DNA from: an uncultured Collinsella sp.
GTDB lineage: Bacteria; Actinomycetota; Coriobacteriia; Coriobacteriales; Coriobacteriaceae
NCBI GenBank assembly: GCA_900549025.1
Contig: URMZ01000028.1
Span: 1-21,798, forward strand
DNA: 21,798 nt
Reading direction: 5' to 3'
Shown: positions 21,709 through 21,798 of the stretch, piece by piece
How positions within the stretch are numbered: position 1 is the first letter of the stretch
Layout of the letters: every line of letters begins with the position of its first letter
Translations under genes and position numbers: made by a program
Notes under the pieces: generated by a model
Database searches by the model: none
What the model was told of the DNA's origin: nothing
Seen by the model: the letters and a program-made list of their open reading frames with translations, nothing else

Positions 21709-21798
21709 TCAGACTCGTTCGCGTCAAAAATGAACGCCCGCACGGTGGCGCGCGCAGACGTGGTGTAAGAGCGTCCTGAGGTCCGTCGCTGCAAGTCC

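Overview
The window looks like a chromosomal segment of a Gram-positive gut actinobacterium of the Coriobacteriia, most like Collinsella. This is an inference from the high GC content, the protein style and the anaerobic, PTS-based sugar economy; no rRNA or other marker gene is present. The region is devoted almost entirely to phosphotransferase uptake and breakdown of lactose and other beta-galactosides through the tagatose-6-phosphate pathway.

Left part (1-5002, minus strand). An operon read right to left carries lacA, lacB, a lacX-type aldose epimerase and lacC. These turn galactose-6-phosphate into tagatose-1,6-bisphosphate. The aldolase gene lacD is not in the window. Next come a membrane protein of unknown function (3407-4438) and a lone PTS enzyme IIA gene, lacF (4664-5002), each followed by its own terminator.

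Middle part (5217-19849). Three paralogous modules of about 5 kb follow one another. Each has a LacI-family repressor on the minus strand, diverging from a plus-strand pair made of a lactose-type PTS EIICB (lacE) and a GH1 6-phospho-beta-galactosidase (lacG). Gene order is E-G in modules 1 and 3 and G-E in module 2. All three LacG proteins keep the Ser-Trp...Lys-X-Tyr phosphate/galactose-recognition signature, and all three LacE keep the IIB cysteine. The modules use different but related 18-bp LacI-type operators, which suggests separate inducers and little cross-talk. None has its own IIA, so the single LacF probably serves all three.

Between and after the modules lie three arrays (9960-10105, 14970-15272, 19937-20160) of an unusual palindromic repeat. 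There are nine units with about an 80-bp period. Every unit has the arms CTGTAACA and TGTTACAG, or one-base variants, separated by exactly 25 nt. Each array begins 17-20 bp past the intrinsic terminator of a module. They match no standard element that I recognise and are the most novel feature here.

Right part (20226-21650). A Phd/YefM-RelE/ParE-type toxin-antitoxin pair sits behind an extended -10 promoter embedded in an inverted repeat. It is followed by a convergent DeoR-family regulator, probably LacR. A shared motif (CATTCRAACA...) upstream of lacA, lacF and this deoR-type gene links the regulator to the outlying lac genes. Stretches 1-60, 20788-20885 and 21709-21798 show nothing I can name.
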